Counted from the first letter of the stretch, positions 1 to 5,208 are shown. The stretch is DNA of 5,208 bases from an uncultured Peptococcaceae bacterium (GCA_937988745.1 CALKAR010000164.1:1-5208), one strand, 5' to 3'. The notes: generated by a model not told the origin, from the sequence alone. Numbers and translations are program-made.

Positions 1-170
1 AGCAGTACGCCAGTCTCAAGGCTCTCGTTGAGTACCTCGTCCGGTCCTTCCCTGGCATCAAGGTGATGGGGCATCGAGATCTCATCAAGCTGACCGGCGC
101 TCCCCCTAAGGACTGTCCGTGCTTTTCGGTATCTGACTGGCTCAAGAGCGTCGGGATCAAGTCCGGGTAA
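1..170 (+). CDS. N-acetylmuramoyl-L-alanine amidase, T7 lysozyme type (C-terminal part)
   Basis: The 3' end of a gene that begins before the window, read in the frame starting at base 3; 55 residues are visible before TAA at 168-170. The stretch GHRD (visible residues 23-26), then PPKDCP (34-39) and a closing SVSDWL, matches the end of zinc amidases of the Amidase_2 / T7 gp3.5 family. In that family the His of this GHRD-type segment and the Cys of the KxCP segment bind the catalytic zinc, and the Lys is an active-site residue. These enzymes cut the amide bond between N-acetylmuramic acid and L-alanine in peptidoglycan; in T7 the protein also binds and inhibits the phage RNA polymerase. The first zinc His and the N-terminal half lie outside the window, so completeness and any polymerase-binding role cannot be judged. 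Its place just before the primase-helicase block fits the T7 gene order. A likely terminator follows it. Confidence 0.85.
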   Translation, partial: QYASLKALVEYLVRSFPGIKVMGHRDLIKLTGAPPKDCPCFSVSDWLKSVGIKSG

Positions 171-173
171 TTA

Positions 174-194
174 CAACTCAGTTGAGGACAACTG
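174..194. repeat. Short inverted-repeat cluster (CAACT/AGTTG), possible operator
   Basis: Bases 174-184 read CAACTCAGTTG, a perfect 5-bp inverted repeat around one base. The second half is reused: CAGTTG (179-184) is inverted again as CAACTG (189-194) across the spacer AGGA. GACAACTG at 187-194 recurs directly at 239-246, just upstream of the next gene's ribosome binding site. The overlapping dyads could be a repressor site or a small RNA hairpin next to the terminator. CAACTG also occurs by chance inside coding sequence elsewhere in the window (for example 1892-1897), so the function is speculative. Confidence 0.3.
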
Positions 195-229
195 GCCCCC
201 GGTGGTGACCACTGCCGGGGGTCTCTTCT
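194..229 (+). terminator. Probable intrinsic terminator after the amidase gene
   Basis: Bases 194-202 (GGCCCCCGG) pair with 215-223 (CCGGGGGTC) over nine pairs, one of them a G-U. The inner part TGGT/ACTG can extend the stem with two wobbles to a GACC loop. The 3' arm is followed by TCTCTTCT (222-229), a pyrimidine tract with few uridines, weaker than a textbook U-run. It lies 24 bases past the amidase stop and before the next gene, where a terminator would be expected. It may attenuate rather than stop transcription fully. The stem is nearly symmetric, but no gene converges from the right. Confidence 0.7.
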
Positions 230-262
230 AGGACCCACGACAACTGTGAGGAGCTGGCACTC

Positions 263-529
263 ATGACGAAGACTGACCGTAACCGTACTGGTGCCACTCG
301 TCGGCTGTCCCCGCAGTGCGCCCGAATTCTGAATCATCTGATGAAGGGCCACTCGATCACTCAGCGTTCCGCACTCATGGACTTCGGTGTGATGGCGCTA
401 CCGCGCCGCATCGCTGATCTCCGCGAGCACGGCTACAACATCGTCTCCGTCCTGGAGAACAACAAGCTTACCGGCCAGCGGTACGCGAGGTACTACCTCG
501 TCAACCCTGAGCGCAAGAGTGCCGTCTGA
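263..529 (+). CDS. Small helix-turn-helix phage protein
   Basis: An 88-residue protein starting at ATG 263, with GAGGAG at 248-253 nine bases upstream. After a basic N-terminal tail (residues 1-15, rich in Arg/Lys/Thr) comes a pattern seen in small phage winged helix-turn-helix proteins (Pfam HTH_39-like, assigned by eye). A first helix (about 17-29, SPQCARILNHL) is followed by SITQRSALMDFG (31-42). The likely recognition helix is LPRRIADLREHGYNI (46-60), and a beta wing (60-80) ends in RYARYYLV. Such proteins bind DNA; their targets in lytic phages are mostly unknown. It is the first gene after the terminator and its upstream gap holds the CAACTG repeats, so it could control its own operon, but that is inference. 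It is separated from the coiled-coil gene by 39 bases. I do not recognise a named gene. Confidence 0.8.
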   Translation: MTKTDRNRTGATRRLSPQCARILNHLMKGHSITQRSALMDFGVMALPRRIADLREHGYNIVSVLENNKLTGQRYARYYLVNPERKSAV

Positions 530-568
530 GATAGCTGGTAGCAGCAGCCGACAAGGAGAAGCTCACCA

Positions 569-766
569 ATGACCCTGGACAAGATCTACAAGAGAATCCA
601 CAAGATTCTTACGCAGCTCGATGAACTGATCGAGCGTAACGACGCCAAGGTAGCTGCAATCGACACTCAGATCGCGGAGCTGGAGGCACAGCGCGAGGAG
701 CTGTGCGAAGAGATTGTCAACGCTCGCATCTTGAGGACCAAACTCAAGGAACTGATGGGAGGCTGA
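569..766 (+). CDS. Small coiled-coil protein of unknown function
   Basis: A 65-residue protein from ATG 569, with a strong ribosome binding site AAGGAGAA at 553-560, eight bases before the start. Almost the whole chain looks alpha-helical. Ile/Leu spacing across residues 3-21 and again 31-62 (for example TQIAELEAQREELCEEIV) suggests two coiled-coil stretches parted by NDAKVAA (24-30), so a helical hairpin or a dimer is plausible. Charged residues dominate the surface positions. There is one Cys (46), no membrane segment and no signal peptide. It ends in GG with its TGA only four bases before the ATG of the primase-helicase, so the two are probably translated together. The setting suggests a replication accessory role, but no family is recognised and none is assigned. 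Confidence 0.75.
   Translation: MTLDKIYKRIHKILTQLDELIERNDAKVAAIDTQIAELEAQREELCEEIVNARILRTKLKELMGG
757..762 (+). promoter_or_regulatory. Ribosome binding site that favours ATG 771 for the primase-helicase
   Basis: GGGAGG lies inside the last codons of the coiled-coil gene. It is eight bases from ATG 771 and only five from the in-frame GTG at 768. Spacing and start-codon strength both favour ATG 771, though the choice changes the protein by only one residue. Confidence 0.65.
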
Positions 767-770
767 CGTG

Positions 771-2432
771 ATGAGCAGGTGGGTGCAAACCCACTTGCCG
801 TGTCCCTCTCCTGATTGCGGTTCCTCTGACGCCTTCTCGATCAACGACCGTGGCTGGGGCAAATGCTTCAGCTGCGGTCGGAATTTTCGTGTTGGTGAAG
901 AGGAGCAGGGGGGCAGACAAGTGGCGAGGAAGACTGTGCCTGATCGCTCGCTGGTCCCCTTCGGGGAATACCGAGCGTTGACCAAGAGGGGGCTAACTGA
1001 GGAGACCTGCCGTAAGTTCGGCTACTTCGTCGGTGAGTTCAATGGGAAGACTGTGCAGGTCGCCCCGTACTACAACAAGGAAGGACAGCTCGTAGCGCAG
1101 AAGGTCAGGTTCGCAAATAAGGACTTCCGCACCACCGGAGACTTCAAGAAGGTCGCCCTCTTTGGTCAGCAACTCTGGGGGAGTGGCGGGAAGAAGCTCG
1201 TCATTACCGAGGGCGAAATCGACGCGATGACTGTGAGCCAGCTCCAAGGCCACAAATGGCCGGTGGTGAGCGTTCCGAACGGAGCGCAGGGGGCAGCCAA
1301 CAGCATCAAGGACAATCTCGAATGGGTAATGTCGTTCGAGGAAGTCATCTTGATGTTCGACATGGATGACCCAGGTCGTGAGGCTGCGATGAGGGTAGCC
1401 GAGCTGCTTCCGCCAGGTAAGGCCAAGATCGCTTCTCTGCCCCTTAAAGACGCGAACGAGTGTCTGGTGCAGGGTAAGGGTGAGGAGGTCATCCGAGCGA
1501 TCTGGAACGCACGGGAGTACCGCCCCGATGGCATCGTGGACATAGACGAGCTAATCGAGGAGATCGAGAAGCCTATCGAAATGGGGCTTCCTTGGTGCTT
1601 TCCGACGCTGACCAAATACACCTACGGTCGTCGCCCTGGGGAGATATACGCAGTCGGTGCTGGTACTGGTGTGGGTAAGACCGACTTCCTGACGCAGCAG
1701 ATCGCGTTCGACGTGACCGAACTGCAAGAGCGGGTTGGTGTGATCTATCTCGAAGCCACGCCAGTGGAGACTGGTAAACGGATTGCTGGGAAGATCGACG
1801 GCGTTCGCTACCACGTTCCCGATGCTGGATGGAGCCTCGAACAACTCAGGGCCACTCTCCAGAGCCTCAAAGGGAAGATCACCTTCTACGACAACTGGGG
1901 CAGCACCGAGTGGGATGTGATCAAGAAGAAGATCCGTTTCATGGTGGTTAGTAAAGGCATACGCCTGATCTACCTTGACCATCTCACGGCGATGGCCGAC
2001 CCGAGCAACGAGAAGGAATCCATCGAGACGTTGATGAAAGAGATGGCTGGCCTGGCGAACGAACTGGGCTGCATCATTCACTTCGTCTCCCATCTCTCGA
2101 CCCCGGAAGGGAAGCCACATGAGGAAGGCGGGCGGGTGATGATACGTCACTTCAAAGGCTCACGCTCGATTGGCTTTTGGAGTTACCTCATGATCGGCCT
2201 AGAGCGCAATCAACAGGCTGAGGACGAAGATGAACGCCAGACGACCACGTTGAGGATTCTCAAAGACCGATACACCGGACAAGCCACAGGTAAAACTATC
2301 CTGCTTGGTTATGACAGCAAGACTGGACGGTTGTTTGAAAAGGAGGAAGAAGCAGAGGACTACGGATTCGACGACACCACTGAACTGAAGGAGGACAATA
2401 CCCTGCCTTGGGAGGGTCCTCCTGACTTCTGA
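771..2432 (+). CDS. Bifunctional DNA primase-helicase (T7 gp4 type)
   Basis: A 553-residue replicative protein that makes RNA primers and unwinds the fork as a hexameric ring; T7 gp4 has 566 residues. The N-terminal zinc finger has Cys 11, 16, 32 and 35 (CPSPDC ... CFSC). The TOPRIM primase domain carries ITEGEIDAMT (E147, E149, D151), the metal site FDMDD (D197, D199) and the conserved KDANEC. After a linker (about 236-270) comes the RecA-like helicase: Walker A GAGTGVGKT (296-304), catalytic Glu 328 in YLEATP, Walker B LDH (D403), the sensor His 441 in VSHL, LERNQQ (477-482) and the presumed arginine finger R500 in KDRYTG. The C-terminal 32 residues are strongly acidic (13 acidic, 2 basic) and end in Asp-Phe, as in T7 gp4, where the tail docks the polymerase. 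All catalytic motifs are intact. It sits four bases after the coiled-coil gene and 42 bases before the polymerase start. An in-frame GTG at 768 is the only close alternative start. Confidence 0.96.
   Translation: MSRWVQTHLPCPSPDCGSSDAFSINDRGWGKCFSCGRNFRVGEEEQGGRQVARKTVPDRSLVPFGEYRALTKRGLTEETCRKFGYFVGEFNGKTVQVAPYYNKEGQLVAQKVRFANKDFRTTGDFKKVALFGQQLWGSGGKKLVITEGEIDAMTVSQLQGHKWPVVSVPNGAQGAANSIKDNLEWVMSFEEVILMFDMDDPGREAAMRVAELLPPGKAKIASLPLKDANECLVQGKGEEVIRAIWNAREYRPDGIVDIDELIEEIEKPIEMGLPWCFPTLTKYTYGRRPGEIYAVGAGTGVGKTDFLTQQIAFDVTELQERVGVIYLEATPVETGKRIAGKIDGVRYHVPDAGWSLEQLRATLQSLKGKITFYDNWGSTEWDVIKKKIRFMVVSKGIRLIYLDHLTAMADPSNEKESIETLMKEMAGLANELGCIIHFVSHLSTPEGKPHEEGGRVMIRHFKGSRSIGFWSYLMIGLERNQQAEDEDERQTTTLRILKDRYTGQATGKTILLGYDSKTGRLFEKEEEAEDYGFDDTTELKEDNTLPWEGPPDF
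907..923 (+). promoter_or_regulatory. Possible internal start giving a primase-helicase without the zinc finger
   Basis: Inside the primase-helicase gene, AGGGGGG (907-913) lies seven bases before an in-frame GTG at 921-923 (codon 51). This is just after the four zinc Cys (residues 11-35) and before the TOPRIM domain. T7 gene 4 makes a second form, gp4B, from an internal start at codon 64 in the corresponding place. The purine tract pairs with anti-Shine-Dalgarno only through a G-U wobble, and it also lies in a Gly-coding stretch, so use of the site is unproven. Confidence 0.35.
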
Positions 2433-2461
2433 TCTAACCACATGTGCATAGCTACTCCAGC

Positions 2462-2468
2462 GAGAGGG
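2462..2468 (+). promoter_or_regulatory. Ribosome binding site that sets the polymerase start at ATG 2475
   Basis: GAGAGGG lies six bases before ATG 2475. The upstream in-frame ATG at 2442 has no purine-rich site near it and would add 11 residues (beginning MCIATPARGPE) that the family lacks. From 2475 the protein starts MKRVVFDIETN, placing the exonuclease Asp-x-Glu at residues 7-9, close to positions 5-7 in T7 gp5. Confidence 0.75.
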
Positions 2469-2474
2469 CCAGAG

Positions 2475-4292
2475 ATGAAACGAGTAGTATTCGACATCGA
2501 GACCAATGGTCTTTTACACCAACTTAATCGAGTCCATTCCTTAGTAATCAAGGATCTGGACTCTGGGAAAGTCTGGTCGTGCACCAACGACGATCCTCGG
2601 TATATGTCGATCGAGGACGGGTTGAAGATCCTGCAAAATGCTGACGAAGTGTGGGCACACAACGGGATCAAGTTCGACCTGCCTGCACTTAAACTGGTTT
2701 ACCCAGACTTCGACATACCCATAGAGCGTGTAAGAGACACTCGACTCTACTCGCAACTTCTCTGGCCTGATCTGGGCGACCGAGACATGGGACTGATACG
2801 GGCGAAGAAGATGCCCGGCAAGCTCCGTGGGTCGCACAGTCTGGAAGCGTGGGGCTATCGTCTCAAGTTGAACAAAGGCGATTACGCCAAGGAGATGGAG
2901 GCCAAGGGTCTCGATCCGTGGGCCGCCTGGAACAAGCCCATGCAGGACTACTGCGAGCTGGACGTGGAGGTAACCGCCAAGCTCTGGGAGAAGATCCAGA
3001 CCAAGGAGATCCCCCAGCGAGCCGTGGAACTGGAACATTGGTTCTGCCACATCATCGGCTTGCAGGAACGCTTCGGCTTCCGCTTCAACGTGGAGAAGGC
3101 TGTCGAGCTGTATTCAGTATTGGCTGCCCGCCGCGCTGCCATCGACGCTGAACTCAAGGAGATGTTCCAGCCGTGGTACGTCAACCAAGGGATACACACT
3201 CCCAAGGCACACAACAGCCGGTATGGTTATGTGGCCGGTGCTCCGTTCTCAAAGGTCAAACTCCAAGAGTTCAACCCGTCGAGTCGCCAACAGATTGCCG
3301 ACAGGCTCATCAAGCTCTATGGCTGGAAGCCGAAGGAGTTCACTGAGTCCGGCCAACCGAAGGTCGATGAGACCACACTCAAAGACCTGCCGTACCCGCC
3401 CGCCAAACTGCTGTCCGAGCGGTTCCTCATTGAGAAGCGCATCGGCCAACTGGCAGAGGGCGATCAGGCGTGGCTCAAGCTGGAGCGCAACGGGCGTATT
3501 CATGGCTCGGTCAACACCATCGGCGCTGTGACTGGTCGGTGTACCCACTCGAACCCGAACATCGCGCAGGTGCCGGGAGTCGGTTCGCCCTATGGGAAGG
3601 AGTGCCGTGAGCTGTTCTGCGTGGACGAAGGCTACAAGCTGGTCGGGGCCGATGCCTCTGGCTTGGAGTTGCGCTGTCTGGCCCATTACATGGCCAGGTA
3701 TGACGGAGGGGCATACGCCAAGATCCTCCTCGAAGGCGACATCCACACAGAGAATCAGAAGGCTGCCGGTCTGCCCACCCGCGACGACGCGAAGCGATTC
3801 ATATATAGCTTCCTGTATGGCGCTGGCGATAAAAAGATCGGCGAGATCATCGGCAAGGGGGAAGCCGCAGGGAAGAAGCTGAAGGAGAACTTCCTGAAGC
3901 GGACACCTGCACTAAAGCGGCTGCGTGAAGATGTAGCTGCTGCCGTTAAGAAGCGCGGTTACCTGATTGGCATTGACGGTCGCAAGTTACACATTCGCAG
4001 TGAACATGCTGCTCTGAACACGCTGCTGCAATCAGCTGGGGCGCTTCTAGTCAAGCAAGCGACGGTCAACTTGTACCGGGAGCTAACCAGACGTGGGTAT
4101 AAGTGGGGGAAAGACTGGGCTATGGTAGCACATATTCACGATGAGGTCCAGCTTCAGGTTCGTGAGGAGCTGGTGGAGGAAGTCTCGGAAGTTGCAGTCT
4201 GGGCGTTCCAGCAAGCCGGTCGGGATTTTAACTGGCGCTGTCCTTTGGACGGTGAAGCGAGGATCGGAAACAACTGGTCGGAAACTCACTGA
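2475..4292 (+). CDS. Family A DNA polymerase with 3'-5' exonuclease (T7 gp5 type)
   Basis: A 605-residue replicative polymerase; T7 gp5 has 704. The proofreading exonuclease is complete: Exo I D7-I-E9, Exo II AHNGIKFD (61-68, D68) and Exo III YCELD (159-163, D163). Other T7-like signatures are MGLIRAKKMPGK (105-116), SLEAWGYRL (122-130), YVAGAP (252-257), NPSSR (267-271), KRIGQ (321-325) and GSVNTIGAVTGR (344-355). Polymerase motif A is DASGLELR (393-400, metal ligand D393). Motif B has R436, K440 and Y444 in TRDDAKRFIYSFLYGAG, and motif C is HDE (555-557). The chain ends in His, as in T7. Between W234 and YVAGAP only some 16 residues stand where T7 carries its thioredoxin-binding loop of over 50, so processivity is probably achieved differently. 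Tyr rather than Phe at 444 is the T7-type residue that weakens discrimination against dideoxynucleotides. The stop overlaps the next start by one base. Confidence 0.97.
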   Translation: MKRVVFDIETNGLLHQLNRVHSLVIKDLDSGKVWSCTNDDPRYMSIEDGLKILQNADEVWAHNGIKFDLPALKLVYPDFDIPIERVRDTRLYSQLLWPDLGDRDMGLIRAKKMPGKLRGSHSLEAWGYRLKLNKGDYAKEMEAKGLDPWAAWNKPMQDYCELDVEVTAKLWEKIQTKEIPQRAVELEHWFCHIIGLQERFGFRFNVEKAVELYSVLAARRAAIDAELKEMFQPWYVNQGIHTPKAHNSRYGYVAGAPFSKVKLQEFNPSSRQQIADRLIKLYGWKPKEFTESGQPKVDETTLKDLPYPPAKLLSERFLIEKRIGQLAEGDQAWLKLERNGRIHGSVNTIGAVTGRCTHSNPNIAQVPGVGSPYGKECRELFCVDEGYKLVGADASGLELRCLAHYMARYDGGAYAKILLEGDIHTENQKAAGLPTRDDAKRFIYSFLYGAGDKKIGEIIGKGEAAGKKLKENFLKRTPALKRLREDVAAAVKKRGYLIGIDGRKLHIRSEHAALNTLLQSAGALLVKQATVNLYRELTRRGYKWGKDWAMVAHIHDEVQLQVREELVEEVSEVAVWAFQQAGRDFNWRCPLDGEARIGNNWSETH

Positions 4293-4519
4293 TGGACAAG
4301 CAGACTCTAGTCGTTCTCCAACGGGCCTACATAGAGCCGTTCACTGTGCAATCGAATTACGCCAGGAAGAATGCGCTCCATGTGGCCGAACTGGCAAGCC
4401 GAGGACTTCTCACAACGCACGTCGGATTCGGAACGTACAGCAAACACTGGCGGGTGACTCCCGCCGGGCGTGCTCTGCTGGAATACACCGCAGGAGAGGA
4501 CAATGCGCGTAGTCTATAA
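4292..4519 (+). CDS. Small winged-helix-like protein, function unknown
   Basis: A 75-residue protein whose ATG shares one base with the polymerase stop (TGATG) and whose last 17 bases overlap the start of thyX. No good ribosome binding site precedes ATG 4292, so it is probably translated by coupling to the polymerase. The sequence reads as a compact winged helix: helices over about residues 3-15 and 20-38 (YARKNALHVAELASRGLL), a turn and wing (41-54, ending SKHWRVT), then a closing helix TPAGRALLEY (56-65). The combination of ASRGLL with WRVTPAGRALL is typical of small winged-helix DNA-binding proteins that measure a helix, a wing and a last helix. There is no metal site, membrane segment or Cys. 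It may bind DNA or modulate replication proteins, but no named family is recognised. The reading frame is supported mainly by its tight packing between two certain genes and by its ordinary composition. Confidence 0.72.
   Translation: MDKQTLVVLQRAYIEPFTVQSNYARKNALHVAELASRGLLTTHVGFGTYSKHWRVTPAGRALLEYTAGEDNARSL
4492..4496 (+). promoter_or_regulatory. Ribosome binding site of thyX
   Basis: AGGAG, within the longer purine run AGGAGAGGA (4492-4500), stands six bases before ATG 4503. It lies inside the end of the winged-helix gene and confirms the start, which overlaps that gene by 17 bases. Confidence 0.75.
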
Positions 4520-5207
4520 TTCGAGGACACCAATCAAACACGATCCGCTCGATGACGGCATCTCTCAAGTCACGCTGATCGACTATATGGGGGATGATCT
4601 GAGAGTTGTGAACGCAGCTCGCGTGAGCTTCGACAAGGAGAGTTCCTGGGTCGAAGATCCCCGCAACCCGGACTTCCCCAACGTGCTTTCTGAGCGGGAC
4701 CGTAAGCTCATCCACTACCTCGCCCGTCACGACCACTGGACGCCGTTCTCGCATTGCATGGTCACGCTGCGAATCAAGATGCCGATCTTCGTAGCACGCC
4801 AGTGGTTCAAGCATTCGGTAGGATTCACGCGCAACGAAGTGAGCCGCCGGTACGTGGATTCAACTCCCGAGTTCTACATCCCGAAAACCTGGCGCAAGCG
4901 GGCTGAGAACGTGAAGCAGGGGAGCAGTGATGAGGCCCATTGTGAGTCCTCTTCGTTCAGCTCCTATGCGTCTGCTCAGTGTGACATTATCCTTACCCTG
5001 TATTCCTACATGATCGAGGGAGGTGTAGCGCCGGAAATGGCCCGGATGATCCTGCCACAATCGGCCTACACCGAGTTCTACGAAACCGGCTCCCTAGCTG
5101 CCTATGCACGGCTCTGTAAGCTACGGCTCGATTCCCATGCCCAGAAAGAAACTAGGCTTTACGCCGAGGCGGTGAGCGAGATCATGGCTCGCTTATTCCC
5201 GGTGAGT
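4503..5207 (+). CDS. thyX: Flavin-dependent thymidylate synthase ThyX (3' end cut by the window)
   Basis: At least 235 residues, open to the right edge. ThyX methylates dUMP to dTMP using methylene-tetrahydrofolate, FAD and NADPH, working as a homotetramer in the cytoplasm; in phages it supplies thymidylate for genome copying. The family pattern is clear: a start region DYMGDDLRVVNAARVSF (27-43), RHDHWTPFSH (75-84), then ARQWF followed by KHSVGFTRNEVSRRY (103-117), PEMARMILPQSAYT (177-190) and RLDSHAQKETR (208-218). Gln 100, Ser 114, Arg 181 and Arg 208 or 218 correspond to the substrate-binding or FAD-binding positions of the family. The usual signature RHR-x7-S is changed to KHS-x8-S. The gene is likely nearly complete, since family members are mostly 220-300 residues and the final ARLFP stretch resembles the end. 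It is not related to the ThyA class and shares the operon with the replication genes. Confidence 0.93.
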   Translation, partial: MRVVYNSRTPIKHDPLDDGISQVTLIDYMGDDLRVVNAARVSFDKESSWVEDPRNPDFPNVLSERDRKLIHYLARHDHWTPFSHCMVTLRIKMPIFVARQWFKHSVGFTRNEVSRRYVDSTPEFYIPKTWRKRAENVKQGSSDEAHCESSSFSSYASAQCDIILTLYSYMIEGGVAPEMARMILPQSAYTEFYETGSLAAYARLCKLRLDSHAQKETRLYAEAVSEIMARLFPVS

Positions 5208-5208
5208 T

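Noticed and set aside
171..262. A host sigma-70 or T7-type phage promoter in the gap after the amidase gene
   Set aside because: I found no -35/-10 pair with proper spacing and no 18-23 base element repeated elsewhere in the window, so no promoter is called although one may exist.
563..1621. Three minus-strand open frames (86-151 residues) opposite the coiled-coil gene and the primase domain
   Set aside because: They mirror the codon pattern of the forward genes, show no domain and are not preceded by convincing ribosome binding sites.
1551..2150. A 199-residue open frame on the minus strand inside the helicase part of the primase-helicase gene
   Set aside because: It is antisense to a gene with every catalytic motif in place, resembles no family and has composition expected from the complement of a GC-rich gene.
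2411..2422. GGAGG-GT-CCTCC inverted repeat at the end of the primase-helicase gene as a terminator or RNA stem
   Set aside because: The loop is too small unless the stem shrinks to four pairs, no U-run follows, and it encodes part of the conserved-type C-terminal tail.
2439..2446. CACATGTG palindrome in the gap before the polymerase
   Set aside because: An 8-base palindrome is expected by chance in a window this size and nothing near it supports a function.
2442..2474. Upstream ATG at 2442 as the polymerase start, adding 11 residues
   Set aside because: It has no ribosome binding site, and the added residues are not family-like; ATG 2475 has GAGAGGG at good spacing and gives a T7-like N-terminus.
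2541..3746. Minus-strand frames (165-169 residues) opposite the polymerase
   Set aside because: The polymerase frame covers them fully and is certain; their sequences look like antisense shadow.
2849..3882. Plus-strand alternative-frame open frames of 96-102 residues within the polymerase
   Set aside because: They are Arg/Ser/Pro-rich out-of-frame readings of conserved polymerase sequence, with no sign of independent selection.

Overview
The window is a piece of a lytic-phage genome: a compact, all-forward-strand DNA-replication and nucleotide-metabolism block of the T7-like podovirus type. The protein matches are read by eye from conserved motifs. By eye the DNA is moderately GC-rich, roughly 55-58%, so the host is probably a GC-rich bacterium. 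The host cannot be named from the sequence; T7-like phages of marine alphaproteobacteria, cyanobacteria or actinobacteria would all fit. No host gene, integrase, insertion sequence, tRNA, rRNA or CRISPR array is visible.

Layout, left to right. 1-170: the C-terminal end of an N-acetylmuramoyl-L-alanine amidase (T7 lysozyme, gp3.5 type). 171-262: the only real intergenic gap, holding a cluster of short CAACTG-type inverted repeats and a GC-rich hairpin that looks like a terminator. 263-529: a small helix-turn-helix protein. 569-766: a 65-residue coiled-coil protein of unknown function. 771-2432: a fused primase-helicase (T7 gp4 type). 2475-4292: a family A DNA polymerase with an intact proofreading exonuclease (T7 gp5 type). 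4292-4519: a small winged-helix-like protein overlapping both neighbours. 4503-5207: flavin-dependent thymidylate synthase ThyX, running off the right edge.

The order lysozyme, primase-helicase, polymerase is the T7 order (3.5-4-5). The usual next gene, the gp6 exonuclease, is not in the window; a small regulator-like gene and thyX stand there instead. From 263 to the right edge the genes are close or overlapping, with no terminator seen between them, so they probably form one operon. Functionally, ThyX makes dTMP, the primase-helicase unwinds and primes the fork, and the polymerase copies it.

This is mostly a recognisable replication module, and I see no wholly new system. The points most worth a second look are: a polymerase that has lost most of the loop which binds thioredoxin in T7; a helicase tail that keeps the T7-style acidic stretch and terminal Phe; a possible internal GTG start that would make a primase form without the zinc finger, as in T7 gp4B; a ThyX whose RHR signature reads KHS with one extra residue; and the unexplained small genes around the polymerase.
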